Counted from the first letter of the stretch, positions 1-8,840 are shown. The stretch: DNA of 21,103 nt from Prolixibacteraceae bacterium (GCA_016930735.1 JAFGGF010000205.1:1-21103); one strand, 5' to 3'. Notes: generated from the sequence alone by a model not told the origin. Numbers and translations: made by a program.

Positions 1-186
1 GATGAATTATTTGATGACGGCAGGAGATTTTGCGAAAAAGCCATAAAAGCCGGCGTCGATGCTACTTTTCGAAAAGGGGAAGGACAGGTTCACTGCTACC
101 CGTTACTGGCACCTATGTTCCCGGAAGCTACGGAGGCTATGAATGAAATTGTATCATTTATTAGGAGATACATGCAAATTAAGTGA
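1..186 (+). CDS. Alpha/beta hydrolase (esterase-like), C-terminal fragment
   Basis: The frame is open from the first base and ends at TGA 184-186, giving the last 61 residues of a protein that starts outside the window. The fragment opens with DELFDDG, which matches the segment carrying the catalytic acid in alpha/beta hydrolase fold-3 (HSL-like) esterases (usual form D-x-L-x-D-D). VHCYPL near residue 37 supplies the likely catalytic histidine. The nucleophile serine and oxyanion-hole part lie upstream and cannot be seen. The protein would hydrolyse a carboxylic ester, with unknown substrate. It converges on the lipoprotein gene that ends at 230. Family assignment is fairly sure; substrate is open. 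Confidence 0.75.
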   Translation, partial: DELFDDGRRFCEKAIKAGVDATFRKGEGQVHCYPLLAPMFPEATEAMNEIVSFIRRYMQIK

Positions 187-229
187 GGTAATAATGTTTT
201 TAAAATATTCCTCCATAAATAGATAAAAA

Positions 230-715
230 TTATCGTCGTAAAATTTTTATACTCAGCCCTACCTGCGATGTCCATCCTTCCTTGTCGACAAGGTTAACGA
301 AAAAATGATAATCACCTTCGTCAAACAATCCTTCTGAATTGCCATCAGGGATGTTTATTGACAAATTAGTTTCGTATTCCCGTAATCCATCCGCGATTGA
401 AAAATCCTGAATAAATCGAAACGGATTTTCCGGTTCTTTTACCGGGTCGAGACTACATTCTGTAACTTCTGTACTATGTGAATGATGGTCAAAATTATTA
501 TGGATATCAATATTGTATGATCCCAGTTCAACATTATCAGTAAATAATACCTTAAATGTAAATGCTTCTCCAAAATACAGGGTATCACAATTTTGAGGGA
601 AGGCGTTTTCAATTCCAATATCTATAACCGGATTTTCTTTATCTCCTTCCTCTTCGCAGGAATAGATAAAAAACATCAATACAAGCATCAAAAACTGTAT
701 TTTATATTTTTTCAT
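230..715 (-). CDS. DUF4625-type lipoprotein, last gene of the metal-uptake operon
   Basis: A 161-residue protein with a lipoprotein signal: positively charged start (MKKYK), hydrophobic stretch, and a lipobox ending at Cys20 (FIYSC), followed by an acidic EEEGD linker typical of surface-exposed Bacteroidota lipoproteins. The rest is one immunoglobulin-like beta domain of DUF4625 type, with the family pattern of an 'IDIHNNFDHHSHS' histidine cluster and a late GDYHFFVNLVDKEG strand. The function of DUF4625 is not established. The His cluster (about residues 72-80) and the position downstream of a TonB receptor and a Fur-type regulator suggest metal binding at the outer membrane, which is inference. 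It lies 81 bp after the larger DUF4625 gene and is probably co-transcribed with it. Confidence 0.8.
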   Translation of the reverse strand: MKKYKIQFLMLVLMFFIYSCEEEGDKENPVIDIGIENAFPQNCDTLYFGEAFTFKVLFTDNVELGSYNIDIHNNFDHHSHSTEVTECSLDPVKEPENPFRFIQDFSIADGLREYETNLSINIPDGNSEGLFDEGDYHFFVNLVDKEGWTSQVGLSIKILRR

Positions 716-796
716 GAAGTTAAAAGTTTTCTGTTCTTTAATTCATCGATGACTTCTAAAAAATAGTATGTCATCGGATGAAAAAATTTATATCGA

Positions 797-1648
797 TTAA
801 TAATTAATAGTAATGGGGTAATGTTCCGAAAATGTCCTGTTACCTCCAAAAGCATCTTTACACTTGACCAGAATATAATAGTTACCCGATTGCCAGGCAA
901 TATCGCCTGTAATATCTTTAGGGGTTATATTATTGTCCTGTGCTGCACCTACTGTTATACTCGATGAAAAATTATGCAAAGTGTAGCTGTCGAAATCGTG
1001 TGTATGTAAAATCGTTATTGTATTGGTTGCATCAATTTCGGCATCGCTTAGGTTTTGATCTTCCCTTACCAAACCAATGTACATTCCTCCCAGAGCCTTA
1101 TCATCACTTACAGTTCCTGAAATACTAATTGATTCACCATTGTTAAATGTTTGGTTATTTGAGGGTGCTGATAAAACATTAATTTCCGGGGCAACAGCAT
1201 CGTTGGGCAGTATAATTTCAAGTTCAGCTTCGGCACTCGATTGATAACCTAACATGTCTGTCACAACAATATCAAAATGGTAGTCGCCTGGTTCGGCAGA
1301 AATATCAATATCAATATGTTCATGGAAAACCGGATCTATCAAACCTGAAAACTTCGTGTAGGTAGTATCGATTTCCCATTCTTCATGTTCATGGTCACTT
1401 TCTTCCTCATGTTCGCCTTCAGGGTGAATTCTAACCTGTACTATGTTAATTTTTCCTTCAGCAATAATTTCCGCTTCAATATGTACATCCCCGCCAACTA
1501 TAGCGATATGGTCGTTTCCATGGCTGTCACCTTGACCAAGTTCCAGGATTGTAACCTCTGGTTTGGCAATGGGGTCGTCTTCGTTACAAGCAGTGAAAAA
1601 TGTTACTGCTCCTAAAATAATTGCAATTAAAATAATTTTCTTATTCAT
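797..1648 (-). CDS. Two-domain DUF4625-type lipoprotein with His/Glu-rich loop
   Basis: A 283-residue lipoprotein with lipobox FFTAC (Cys21) and an acidic NEDDP linker. It seems to hold two tandem beta domains of the DUF4625 kind, at about residues 28-146 and 150-283; both contain the GDYHFDIVVTD / GNYYILVKCKD type strand. The first domain has a loop near residues 77-92 packed with His, Glu and Asp (HPEGEHEEESDHEHEE), a composition seen in zinc-binding loops of periplasmic metal proteins. Likely role: a surface partner of the TonB receptor that captures or passes on metal ions (inference from composition and neighbours). It starts 26 bp after the receptor stop codon, so one transcript is likely. 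Confidence 0.8.
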   Translation of the reverse strand: MNKKIILIAIILGAVTFFTACNEDDPIAKPEVTILELGQGDSHGNDHIAIVGGDVHIEAEIIAEGKINIVQVRIHPEGEHEEESDHEHEEWEIDTTYTKFSGLIDPVFHEHIDIDISAEPGDYHFDIVVTDMLGYQSSAEAELEIILPNDAVAPEINVLSAPSNNQTFNNGESISISGTVSDDKALGGMYIGLVREDQNLSDAEIDATNTITILHTHDFDSYTLHNFSSSITVGAAQDNNITPKDITGDIAWQSGNYYILVKCKDAFGGNRTFSEHYPITINY

Positions 1649-1674
1649 AATTTTTATTTCTATTCAGTTCAACA

Positions 1675-4080
1675 TTAAATTTTTCCTGTAAAGGGGACTG
1701 AAATATTCAGAATAAAATTCCTCCCCGGTTCAGGTACGTTTATCAGCCGGTAATAGCTGGTATGATTAAAATATTTTGTATTAAAAAGATTCTGAACCTG
1801 AGCGGTAAGAATCAATTCCTGGCTGTTTAATTTAAATTTCGCTCCTGCACTCAGGTTAACAACCTGAAAACCATTAGTTGATTTTTCGGGTGGCACAATT
1901 TTGTTTTGGGATGCTGTTAACCTGTAATCAAGCGATATATAAACATCTTTTGCAAATCCCCATCTGGCTTTCTGGTATTTCAAATTTGCTATTGCCGACG
2001 CCGGTGGAGAAAATGGCAATGTAAATCCTTTTTTGCTACCTGAAAGTTGTTCGGAATAAACATACTCTCCAATAAATCCGAATTGCAGCGATTTTACAAG
2101 CTGGTAATGAGCATGTATTTCACCGCCAAAACGAAACACTTTGCTTTGGGTATATTCAAAAATCTGGTTTCCTGCGCCATATAAACGGTCGAAGCGGTCG
2201 GTTGGATTCAGGTAAATATAATTGCTAAAATAGTTTACAAATGGTGTTGCTCCAACAGCCAGTTTCGTTGCATGATATTCCAACCCGGCATCAAACTGAT
2301 ATGAAACTTCGGGTAACAATTTGGAATCTCCAACTTCGTAACTAAAACGATGGTAATTTACACCATTCGATTCAAGCTCTTTGGCAATTGGCATCCTGAA
2401 ACTTTTCCCGAAATTTATTTTAAACAACCAGTTTTCGGGGCTGTAATTATATCCCAGCGACCAGGAAAGATTTGTAAACGTTCTTGACAAATCATCCGAA
2501 CGTTTCAGGTATTCAGTTGCTTCGCCGGAATCACCATTTGAAGAAGGAAACCAATCGTAATAACTTTTAGAATTTATTTTACCAAAATCGAAACGTAATC
2601 CAAATTGCAGAATACTTTCTTCTGAAAACAAATGTTTTGCAAGGGCATAACTCCCTGAATTATATTGTTTAAAAGCGGGAATAATAAATCCCCTTCCACC
2701 AATCCGGTTATCCTGAAATTCACTGCTGATTCCGGCAGAAAGTGACAATTTTGAATTTACCTGAAGCGCTCCTCTCAAATTACCGGAATAAATATATTTT
2801 TCGAACTGACGCTCAAGCTCCGGATCAAAATTTAGTGAGTCAGGAAAAACCGGTGGCATATATCCATGGCTTACATACTGGCTCCATTCCTGCCTGAAAT
2901 TGCGTTGAAATCCAAGTTCCGCTTCAATGCTAAATTTATCCCAAAACCATTCACTTTTATTTATCACCTTAATATGATTTACCTGCTGACTTGGAAACTG
3001 GATATCGCGACTTGATTTATCATGAAGGCCGGTATCAACATTTCTTGGTTCCAAACCATGAGCATTGGCAAATAGTCCGCTTTTGCTGAAAATTCGGCTA
3101 ACAAAAAATTTACTTTGAAAATATTTTTGAATTACTCCAAAAAACAAATGCAGGTTTTGTTCATTTCCGGCAGTATTACGCAAATGGTTTTTATACAAAG
3201 CAGCTTTGTAAGAGTAAATATCAACACTTTCAGTTGGAACCTTGTAATCGGCATAGTCGAGAAAAGTTGCACGCATTCCGGCAAAAAATGATTTTTTTCT
3301 TGCCGCTACCGATATTGAAGTACCCAGCAAATTGTTGTTGGTTTTCCCATTCAAATCGACAACACCCGACACGGTATTTTCTGCAGGAATTCCATTTTGT
3401 TTAATATCAATTACTCCTCCAACAGCATCGGAGCCATATAAAAGTGAAGCCGGTCCTTTAACAATTTCCAGTTTTTCAACTGCATACTGGTCGATTTCAA
3501 GTCCATGGTCGGCACCCCATTGTTGTCCTTCATGTTTAATACCATTTTCAACAACCACAACCCTGTTAAAACCAAGCCCGCGGATAACCGGTTTCGACTG
3601 CCCCGATCCGATATCGATAGTTGATATACCGGGCAACCTTTCCAACGATTTCATAAGGCTGCCACCCCGGTTCTGTTTCAGGAAATCATCATTTACAACC
3701 TCGACATTCAGCGGCATTTCCTTCTGACGTGTTTCAGCATAATGATCACTTACTACTACTTCCTGTAAACTTAAAGTTGCAGGCTGTAACTGTGCATTAA
3801 ATATATAGTTGTCAGAAATGCTGATGGTGTCGATTAAAGTTTTATACCCGACAAACGTAACTTTAACCGTATATAAACCTTTAACAAAAGCACTTAATAA
3901 ATACTGCCCTTTTGTATTAGCTATTGCCCCTTCTCCTGATGGTAAAACAACAACTGTAGCTCCTTCTAATCCATGGCTGTTTTCATCTGTAATTTTTCCT
4001 GAAAGTGTAAATTTCTCCTGAGAAAAAATGGCAAAATGAAGGCAAACCATAAAAAAAAGCAAAATGTTTACTTTTTTCAT
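1675..4080 (-). CDS. TonB-dependent outer-membrane receptor, probable metal uptake
   Basis: An 801-residue receptor. A signal peptide covers about residues 1-20 (ends FAIFSQ). A carboxypeptidase-regulatory-like beta domain follows (about 24-105, with GKITDENSHGLEGATV and FVGYKTL), then a plug domain (about 115-225, with MKSLERLPGIS and VEKLEIVKGPASLLYGSDAVGG), then a 22-strand-type barrel to the C-terminus. The plug holds GQQWGADHG, a stretch I associate with receptors grouped with zinc or copper regulons, although this alone does not prove the metal. Import would be energised by TonB-ExbBD, which is not in the window. Length is normal for the family. The gap of 111 bp to the upstream small protein could hold a secondary promoter, but I see only a poor match (TATATTTTG on the minus strand). 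Confidence 0.9.
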   Translation of the reverse strand: MKKVNILLFFMVCLHFAIFSQEKFTLSGKITDENSHGLEGATVVVLPSGEGAIANTKGQYLLSAFVKGLYTVKVTFVGYKTLIDTISISDNYIFNAQLQPATLSLQEVVVSDHYAETRQKEMPLNVEVVNDDFLKQNRGGSLMKSLERLPGISTIDIGSGQSKPVIRGLGFNRVVVVENGIKHEGQQWGADHGLEIDQYAVEKLEIVKGPASLLYGSDAVGGVIDIKQNGIPAENTVSGVVDLNGKTNNNLLGTSISVAARKKSFFAGMRATFLDYADYKVPTESVDIYSYKAALYKNHLRNTAGNEQNLHLFFGVIQKYFQSKFFVSRIFSKSGLFANAHGLEPRNVDTGLHDKSSRDIQFPSQQVNHIKVINKSEWFWDKFSIEAELGFQRNFRQEWSQYVSHGYMPPVFPDSLNFDPELERQFEKYIYSGNLRGALQVNSKLSLSAGISSEFQDNRIGGRGFIIPAFKQYNSGSYALAKHLFSEESILQFGLRFDFGKINSKSYYDWFPSSNGDSGEATEYLKRSDDLSRTFTNLSWSLGYNYSPENWLFKINFGKSFRMPIAKELESNGVNYHRFSYEVGDSKLLPEVSYQFDAGLEYHATKLAVGATPFVNYFSNYIYLNPTDRFDRLYGAGNQIFEYTQSKVFRFGGEIHAHYQLVKSLQFGFIGEYVYSEQLSGSKKGFTLPFSPPASAIANLKYQKARWGFAKDVYISLDYRLTASQNKIVPPEKSTNGFQVVNLSAGAKFKLNSQELILTAQVQNLFNTKYFNHTSYYRLINVPEPGRNFILNISVPFTGKI

Positions 4081-4191
4081 AAATTAAACCCGATATGGTT
4101 TTAAACTGATTTTATTTAAAATCCTCAATACCCAAAATATATAATCTTTCATGATTACAAACAGGTATAAGAATTCAGGGAGTTAAAGAAA

Positions 4192-4563
4192 CTAAACAAA
4201 AATTACGGGTGGAGCACGAGGCGATTTTTTATGAAATAAAGGCTGTTTTATCCTGACAACTTTTCCTTTATTAAAATATTCTGTCGCCGAAGGAATATAG
4301 GTTTTAAAAATTGTAACTTCTGAAATTGTATTGGTTGAAAACTCATATGAACATATCGGGCATTTATCTTTTTTAACTTCAAAAACTGATTTATCGGCAT
4401 TTTGCCCCGGTAACAGGCAGGAATTTTCTTCATGTTTATGTAAATAGCAAGTCCCGTGGCAACGATGAGACTGATGTACAATAATATGCACCGATTGGAA
4501 AATAACAGGGAAAATAAAAATCCCTAATAAATACAGAGCAATATGTTTGTATAAACGATACAA
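4192..4563 (-). CDS. Small His/Cys-rich single-span membrane protein
   Basis: A 123-residue protein with one N-terminal membrane segment (about residues 8-24) directly followed by a dense run of possible metal ligands: H26, H30, H33, C35, H36, C39, H42, H44 and C49. A second site has C68-P-I-C71. The C-terminus ends with SPRAPPVIF, and an Arg-Ala/Gly-Pro-Pro tail is typical of small proteins found next to metal-related TonB receptors (similar in style to DUF2946, but I cannot confirm membership). It begins 6 bp after the Fur-type gene stop codon, so the two are surely co-transcribed. Likely role: periplasm-facing metal binding or sensing for the receptor that follows. Function is otherwise unknown. 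Confidence 0.65.
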   Translation of the reverse strand: MYRLYKHIALYLLGIFIFPVIFQSVHIIVHQSHRCHGTCYLHKHEENSCLLPGQNADKSVFEVKKDKCPICSYEFSTNTISEVTIFKTYIPSATEYFNKGKVVRIKQPLFHKKSPRAPPVIFV

Positions 4564-4569
4564 TTTTTC

Positions 4570-4974
4570 TTAAGTATTATTACACGATGCACAAACACCT
4601 TTAATTAAAACTTCGGTACAAGCCCCGTTATAACCTTCAGGGAGAACCGGCTCTTCTACCTGTACATCATCGAGGCACTGAACCGACTGGCATTTATTAC
4701 AGTAAAAATGTGCATGTTCTTTTTTGTGTGTAACCGAATTATCAAGCGCATATTTTACCAGATAATTATCGATTACTATTTTATGAATGATATGGTTTTC
4801 TTCCAATGTTTTAAATGAACGGTAAAAAGTTGTTCTGTCGTAATTCCCCGACAAATGTGTTCGTATTTCATTTTCAGAAAGTGCATTTTTGGCATTCATA
4901 ATAACTTCTATAATTCCTTCCCGGCAACTGGTACGTTTCAGGTTAAAGCTTGATAATATTTCTACCGGTTCCAT
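4570..4974 (-). CDS. Fur-family metalloregulator, probably Zur-like
   Basis: A 134-residue repressor of the Fur family. A winged helix covers about residues 10-80, with recognition helix region DRTTFYRSFKTLEENHII. It is followed by HAHFYCNKC, which carries the family's regulatory/structural metal ligands (H87, H89, C92, C95), and a closing CxxC pair (C128, C131) that completes the Cys4 structural zinc site. Family members bind DNA with metal bound and repress uptake genes. Zinc rather than iron is inferred from the His-rich neighbours and from the palindrome at 4995-5009, which is not a GATAATGATAATCATTATC-like Fur box. It is the first gene of the minus-strand operon and probably represses itself. 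The start ATG at 4974 gives a normal family length. Confidence 0.88.
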   Translation of the reverse strand: MEPVEILSSFNLKRTSCREGIIEVIMNAKNALSENEIRTHLSGNYDRTTFYRSFKTLEENHIIHKIVIDNYLVKYALDNSVTHKKEHAHFYCNKCQSVQCLDDVQVEEPVLPEGYNGACTEVLIKGVCASCNNT

Positions 4975-4994
4975 AAATGCAATGGTGTATTAAA

Positions 4995-5009
4995 TGCAAC
5001 AATGTTGCA
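4995..5009. promoter_or_regulatory. Palindromic operator, probable Zur box
   Basis: TGCAACAATGTTGCA is a perfect 7-1-7 inverted repeat, ending 20 bp upstream of the Fur-type start codon. It overlaps the last two bases of the predicted -7 element and covers the expected transcription start, so a bound repressor would block initiation. It is the only such perfect 15-mer I found. That the neighbouring repressor binds it is inference. Confidence 0.7.
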
Positions 5010-5041
5010 AATATAAATTAAATATCATTATTCAGCTCAAA
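5008..5041 (-). promoter_or_regulatory. Promoter of the metal-uptake operon
   Basis: On the minus strand TATATTTG (5015-5008) matches the Bacteroidota -7 consensus TAnnTTTG. A TTTG at 5041-5038 lies 22 nt further upstream as the -33 element, slightly wider than the usual 19-21. It points toward the Fur-type gene, with about 30 nt of leader. Confidence 0.6.
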
Positions 5042-5379
5042 TTATTTAAATTTTCTGTGAGAATTTAATTGTAATGAGTTTCACTTAATCATTAAATCAT
5101 TCAATTTCTGAAATTAATATTGTATTATTAAACCATTTAAAATCAGTTCCTTTCTTGTCCAGGAAAGTTACAGGTAACATTGGTCAGGACATACCATTTA
5201 TTTTGGGAAATTATCTGTACTCCATGATGATGTGCTGATTGGCTATGACTTTAAAGACAGAAGTTTATAAGAAATAGCATCATAATTCAAATAACATAGC
5301 TTCCAATACAGGTTCTTTAAATATAATTAGAGAGGCTTATATTTTCATTATTAATAGCTTAAAAACTCTCGATCCAAAT
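5042..5379. other. Intergenic stretch without a recognisable gene
   Basis: This AT-rich DNA lies between the Fur-type promoter and the end of the DUF1080 gene. On the plus strand 5178-5267 stays open for 30 codons and ends in GYDFKDRSL before TAA, with coding-like composition but no start codon. It may be the tail of a decayed gene. I see no RNA gene and no terminator. Confidence 0.35.
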
Positions 5380-6180
5380 CTATTCTTCACATTCATCCCC
5401 CAGGTTCAGCAGTTCCACTTTGCGGAATTCAGTCGGGGCACTTTCGGCCTGTAATGAAATGGTTCCCTTGCAAAGAATTTTATTTCCATCGGGAGGGAGG
5501 AGTTTTTCGTAGCTTGGATCACGCGGATCGAGTTGCGGCTTTTCATAAAACATTACTTCCTCGCCATCCACAAAATGGCGGATCACTTCGCCTCCAACAA
5601 CTTCAACTTCAACACTCACCCATTGGTCGCCATGATAAGTTTTCGATCTGGAATTGATACAGTGGTCTTCAATCAGTTTTCCCCCTATTACAACATTGGT
5701 TCCCGGCGTACAAAGATTCATGGTTGAACGCTCATTTGTTCCGTCACCACCCAGTAACTGCACTTCAATGGAAGTGGGGAATTGCTGATCCAGTTCCATT
5801 GATTCAGGCGATTGCCCGTGAAGCATCAATCCGTTGTTCCGGTATGCCCAACTCGGGCCGCCTTTTACCTGCTCGCCTACAAAGCGGTATTCAACCCTGA
5901 GTTTATAATGCGAATATTCAGTTTTATAAAATAAGTGCCCAAACTCGCCGTTAAATTCTTCCCAGTTTTCGTAGCTCACAACCAGTTTGCCATCTTCCAC
6001 GCGGAAAGTGTTTTTCAGGTTATTCCCAAGCTCGTAGCCGGTAAACTTAATTTGCCAGTCGTTTAAGTCTTTGCCGTTAAACAGTTGAATCCATCCTTTT
6101 TCTTCTGAAGTTTTTTTACCGGTACAGGAACCCATAATAATTAAACCTGATAATATAACCAGGTTGATCAGTTTTTGCAT
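5380..6180 (-). CDS. DUF1080 (3-keto-disaccharide hydrolase-type) lipoprotein
   Basis: A 266-residue lipoprotein if started at ATG 6180. The upstream ATG at 6204 would add eight residues (MINYKINH) before a complete signal, so 6180 is preferred. The lipobox is IMGSC. The remainder is a concanavalin-like jelly roll of the DUF1080 family: WIQLFNGKDLNDWQ at the start, then FRVEDGKLVV, NNGLMLHGQSPE, SIEVQLLGG, and the closing KGTISLQAESAPTEFRKVEL. Members include hydrolases acting on 3-keto-glycosides, and others bind or cut glycans. The signal puts it on the membrane facing the periplasm or the surface. It is divergent from the glycoside hydrolase at 6317, and the shared 136-bp region suggests related carbohydrate control. 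Exact substrate is unknown. Confidence 0.85.
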   Translation of the reverse strand: MQKLINLVILSGLIIMGSCTGKKTSEEKGWIQLFNGKDLNDWQIKFTGYELGNNLKNTFRVEDGKLVVSYENWEEFNGEFGHLFYKTEYSHYKLRVEYRFVGEQVKGGPSWAYRNNGLMLHGQSPESMELDQQFPTSIEVQLLGGDGTNERSTMNLCTPGTNVVIGGKLIEDHCINSRSKTYHGDQWVSVEVEVVGGEVIRHFVDGEEVMFYEKPQLDPRDPSYEKLLPPDGNKILCKGTISLQAESAPTEFRKVELLNLGDECEE

Positions 6181-6233
6181 ATGGTTAATTTTATAATTTA
6201 TCATTAGAAATAATTCTTTTATACCATAAATTA

Positions 6234-6258
6234 ATCGTTAACAATTTATTAAAACGAT
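6234..6258. promoter_or_regulatory. Inverted repeat in the divergent region, possible operator
   Basis: ATCGTT (6234-6239) and AACGAT (6253-6258) form an inverted repeat with a 13-nt spacer, between the DUF1080 and glycoside hydrolase genes. The short arms and AT-rich setting make this a weak call. Confidence 0.25.
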
Positions 6259-6316
6259 CGGATCAGATTTTATCCTAACTTAATAGCATTAAAAGTAAAA
6301 AACTAATCCAATAAAT

Positions 6317-8815
6317 ATGTATTCAGTTGCTGTAAAATCAAAAAATCCCCATTTAGGCAACTTTCAATTTTTTGTTTTATCAATTTTAATTTTAATAATT
6401 ACGGCATATCCTGTTTATTCTCAGCGTTCTTTTGGATTTGCCGATGATTTTGAAAGCGGATCACTTGAAAGGCATTTCGTTAATAATCAGGATCGTCCGC
6501 CTTTTGTGATCTGGGGTACAGAAACAAAAACATCATATAATTTATCGGAAGAAAATGGAGTCCTGAAAATAAAATTCACCCGTTTGGAAGGTATGGGTGC
6601 TTACGACCATTTTACATACAATTCTTTCCGTGCGCGTAATGTTTCATCCAATCCGCGTATTCAGATTGATATTAAATCAGATGTGGCTTTTACCTTAACT
6701 GCCAGCCCGGTTTATTCGATGGAACCTCCAACTTTTGAATACCTCGGTCAGGAGGTTCCCGGGGATAATCAATGGCACACCTGCACTTTCGAGCTTACCC
6801 TTTCCTATTATTCAGAAAATGATGTTAATGCGATTGATTTTTATTTTGACAGGGGCAAAGCAGAAGCAAAAACCGGAAATATCGAAATGGATAATTTCCG
6901 CACAGCCTGGAGGCTGATCCATGTTACTGATCTGAAGGCAGAAGTGAATAATGCAAAAAACATTCATTTAAGATGGAATACTTCTGACGTTGAAAATACC
7001 TCCGGCTATAAAATTTTCAGAAGTAATGAACCTGAATTCAAGCTAAATGAGAATACTTATCTGACAAAAACAGAAAAAACAGAATACAACGACAACAATT
7101 TGGATCCCTACAAACATTATTTCTACAAGGTAATTGCAATTGGTACTGATGGTGATGAATATTTTTCCGATGGTGAAGTTTCAGGCGAAACATATCTTCC
7201 CGGTAAATCCCCGGAAATATCAGTAAAAAGTGTTAATTCAACGACAGTAAAAAAATATGAAAAATTTGAGGTCAGCATTGACCTGAAAAATGTAGGAATT
7301 GAAAATCCTTTCGATCCTGCCGATATTGATGTTTATGCTGAATTTACGACACCTTCGCGAAAAAAAATAAAAATCAACGGATTTTACGATAATTATAACG
7401 ATGCCGATCAGTGGAAAGTAAGGTTTTCGCCCAATGAAACCGGCGAATATTCCTACAGACTTTTTGTAGTTGATGCCGGAGGTAAAGGTGAGTCGCAGCC
7501 CGGAAGCTTTCAGGCAATTGAATCGCAACACCATGGATGGATCAGGCCTTCAACAATAAATCCTCATTATTTTGTTCACGATGACGGAACTTCGTATTAC
7601 GGAGTAGGTGTTTATTCGCCCTGGCAAAACAATATGCAAAGGTTTGAAAATTTTGCTGAACACAAAGCCAACCTTTTTGCGATCTGGGATATTACTTACG
7701 GTGGTTTTGTAAATGGAACCGGGCTGATTGAAGAAGAATTGGGACGTTATAACCAGTTAAAATGCGGACGAATTGATTCGATGATTTCAATTCTGGAAGA
7801 ACGAAATATTAAAATGATGTATGCCATCTGGCCTCACGACCTTTTCTCGGAAACTGTCTGGGCAGCCGAATGGAAGAACAATCCGTACAGTCAGCTAATC
7901 GACGTGGATGATGTTTACAGCGATTCACTGATCTGGGAATACCAGAAACAAAAATACCGTTACATGATTGCCCGGTTTGCACACAGCCGCAGTTGGGGAA
8001 TCTGGGAACTGATCAATGAGATGAACGGCACCGATGGCTGGGCACATGGCAGGCATCAGGAATGTTTCGACTGGGTGGCAAAATGTGATAAATTCTTTGA
8101 AGAAAACGATCCGTACAACCATCCGGTGACAGCTTCTTTCAGCGGAGGTTTTACCGAATATCGTGAAGAATTATATAAACTGAATGACATTCCGAATATT
8201 CATATGTATCCTGCCCAGGGCTGGCCAATGAAATACCCGGAAGATAAGATGCGCAGTGCCATGTTCAATTATGCCTGGGCAAGTAAACGATTCTGGGACA
8301 ATTTTGAAAAACCCGCCATTTTCGGAGAAGCCGGGGCAGGGCTGGCTTTTTACCAGACAAGAGAGCCTGAATACCATATTTCATACCATAACCAGATATG
8401 GGCATCACTGTCAAACGGGTTGGCAGCTACACCAATATGGTGGGATTACCCGGTTTTAACAGAAGGCGACTGGGATCAGTTAAACCATTTATCAGAATTT
8501 ATTGCTGATATAGATTTTGCCAACAAACCTTTTAAACCTTTACCTGCAAAAACAGAAGGTGCCGACTTGTTTATTCTCGGAACCGGAGAAGAAGCCTTTG
8601 GCTGGGTTCGTTCCTTTGAATCTGAAAATATCAGTAATGAAAATTTGGAGATCGAAGGAATGAAAGAAGATACTTACAAAGTAACCTGGGTTGATACATG
8701 GACCGGAAAAGAAATTAAAAAAACCAACAATAAATCAGAAGGAGGAAAACTGAACCTGAAGGTTCCAAAGATGTTAGAAGCCCATCCTGATGTAGCATTC
8801 AAGATCAGGAAATAG
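6317..8815 (+). CDS. Multidomain secreted glycoside hydrolase (clan-A barrel with DUF5060 domain)
   Basis: An 832-residue exported enzyme. A signal/anchor segment covers about residues 15-36. A jelly-roll, carbohydrate-binding-like domain follows (about 38-200, opening with ADDFESGSLERHF), then a fibronectin type III domain (about 203-292), a DUF5060 beta domain (about 298-400), a TIM-barrel catalytic domain (about 406-745), and a C-terminal beta domain with VTWVDTWTGKE. In the barrel WELINEMNG places the proton donor at Glu568 after Asn567, and IFGEAG places the likely nucleophile at Glu671, as in GH5-like clan-A enzymes. Secretion and the accessory domains suggest action on a polysaccharide outside the cell or in the periplasm. 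The substrate cannot be read from the sequence. A strong terminator follows, so it is probably transcribed alone. Confidence 0.85.
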   Translation: MYSVAVKSKNPHLGNFQFFVLSILILIITAYPVYSQRSFGFADDFESGSLERHFVNNQDRPPFVIWGTETKTSYNLSEENGVLKIKFTRLEGMGAYDHFTYNSFRARNVSSNPRIQIDIKSDVAFTLTASPVYSMEPPTFEYLGQEVPGDNQWHTCTFELTLSYYSENDVNAIDFYFDRGKAEAKTGNIEMDNFRTAWRLIHVTDLKAEVNNAKNIHLRWNTSDVENTSGYKIFRSNEPEFKLNENTYLTKTEKTEYNDNNLDPYKHYFYKVIAIGTDGDEYFSDGEVSGETYLPGKSPEISVKSVNSTTVKKYEKFEVSIDLKNVGIENPFDPADIDVYAEFTTPSRKKIKINGFYDNYNDADQWKVRFSPNETGEYSYRLFVVDAGGKGESQPGSFQAIESQHHGWIRPSTINPHYFVHDDGTSYYGVGVYSPWQNNMQRFENFAEHKANLFAIWDITYGGFVNGTGLIEEELGRYNQLKCGRIDSMISILEERNIKMMYAIWPHDLFSETVWAAEWKNNPYSQLIDVDDVYSDSLIWEYQKQKYRYMIARFAHSRSWGIWELINEMNGTDGWAHGRHQECFDWVAKCDKFFEENDPYNHPVTASFSGGFTEYREELYKLNDIPNIHMYPAQGWPMKYPEDKMRSAMFNYAWASKRFWDNFEKPAIFGEAGAGLAFYQTREPEYHISYHNQIWASLSNGLAATPIWWDYPVLTEGDWDQLNHLSEFIADIDFANKPFKPLPAKTEGADLFILGTGEEAFGWVRSFESENISNENLEIEGMKEDTYKVTWVDTWTGKEIKKTNNKSEGGKLNLKVPKMLEAHPDVAFKIRK

Positions 8816-8840
8816 CAGGCTTGCTAACCTAAACCAATCC

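Noticed and set aside
223..250. Inverted repeat ATAAAAATT/AATTTTTAT between the convergent first two genes
   Set aside because: The stem consists only of A and T and overlaps a stop codon. It could be a weak bidirectional terminator but is not distinguishable from AT-rich background.
3332..3727. Plus-strand open frames inside the TonB receptor gene
   Set aside because: They are antisense shadows of a well-supported receptor and have no family-like sequence.
4081..4191. Possible separate promoter for the TonB receptor
   Set aside because: The best -7 candidate (TATATTTTG on the minus strand) has an extra base, and the TTTG upstream is too close. Co-transcription with the Fur-type gene is the simpler reading.
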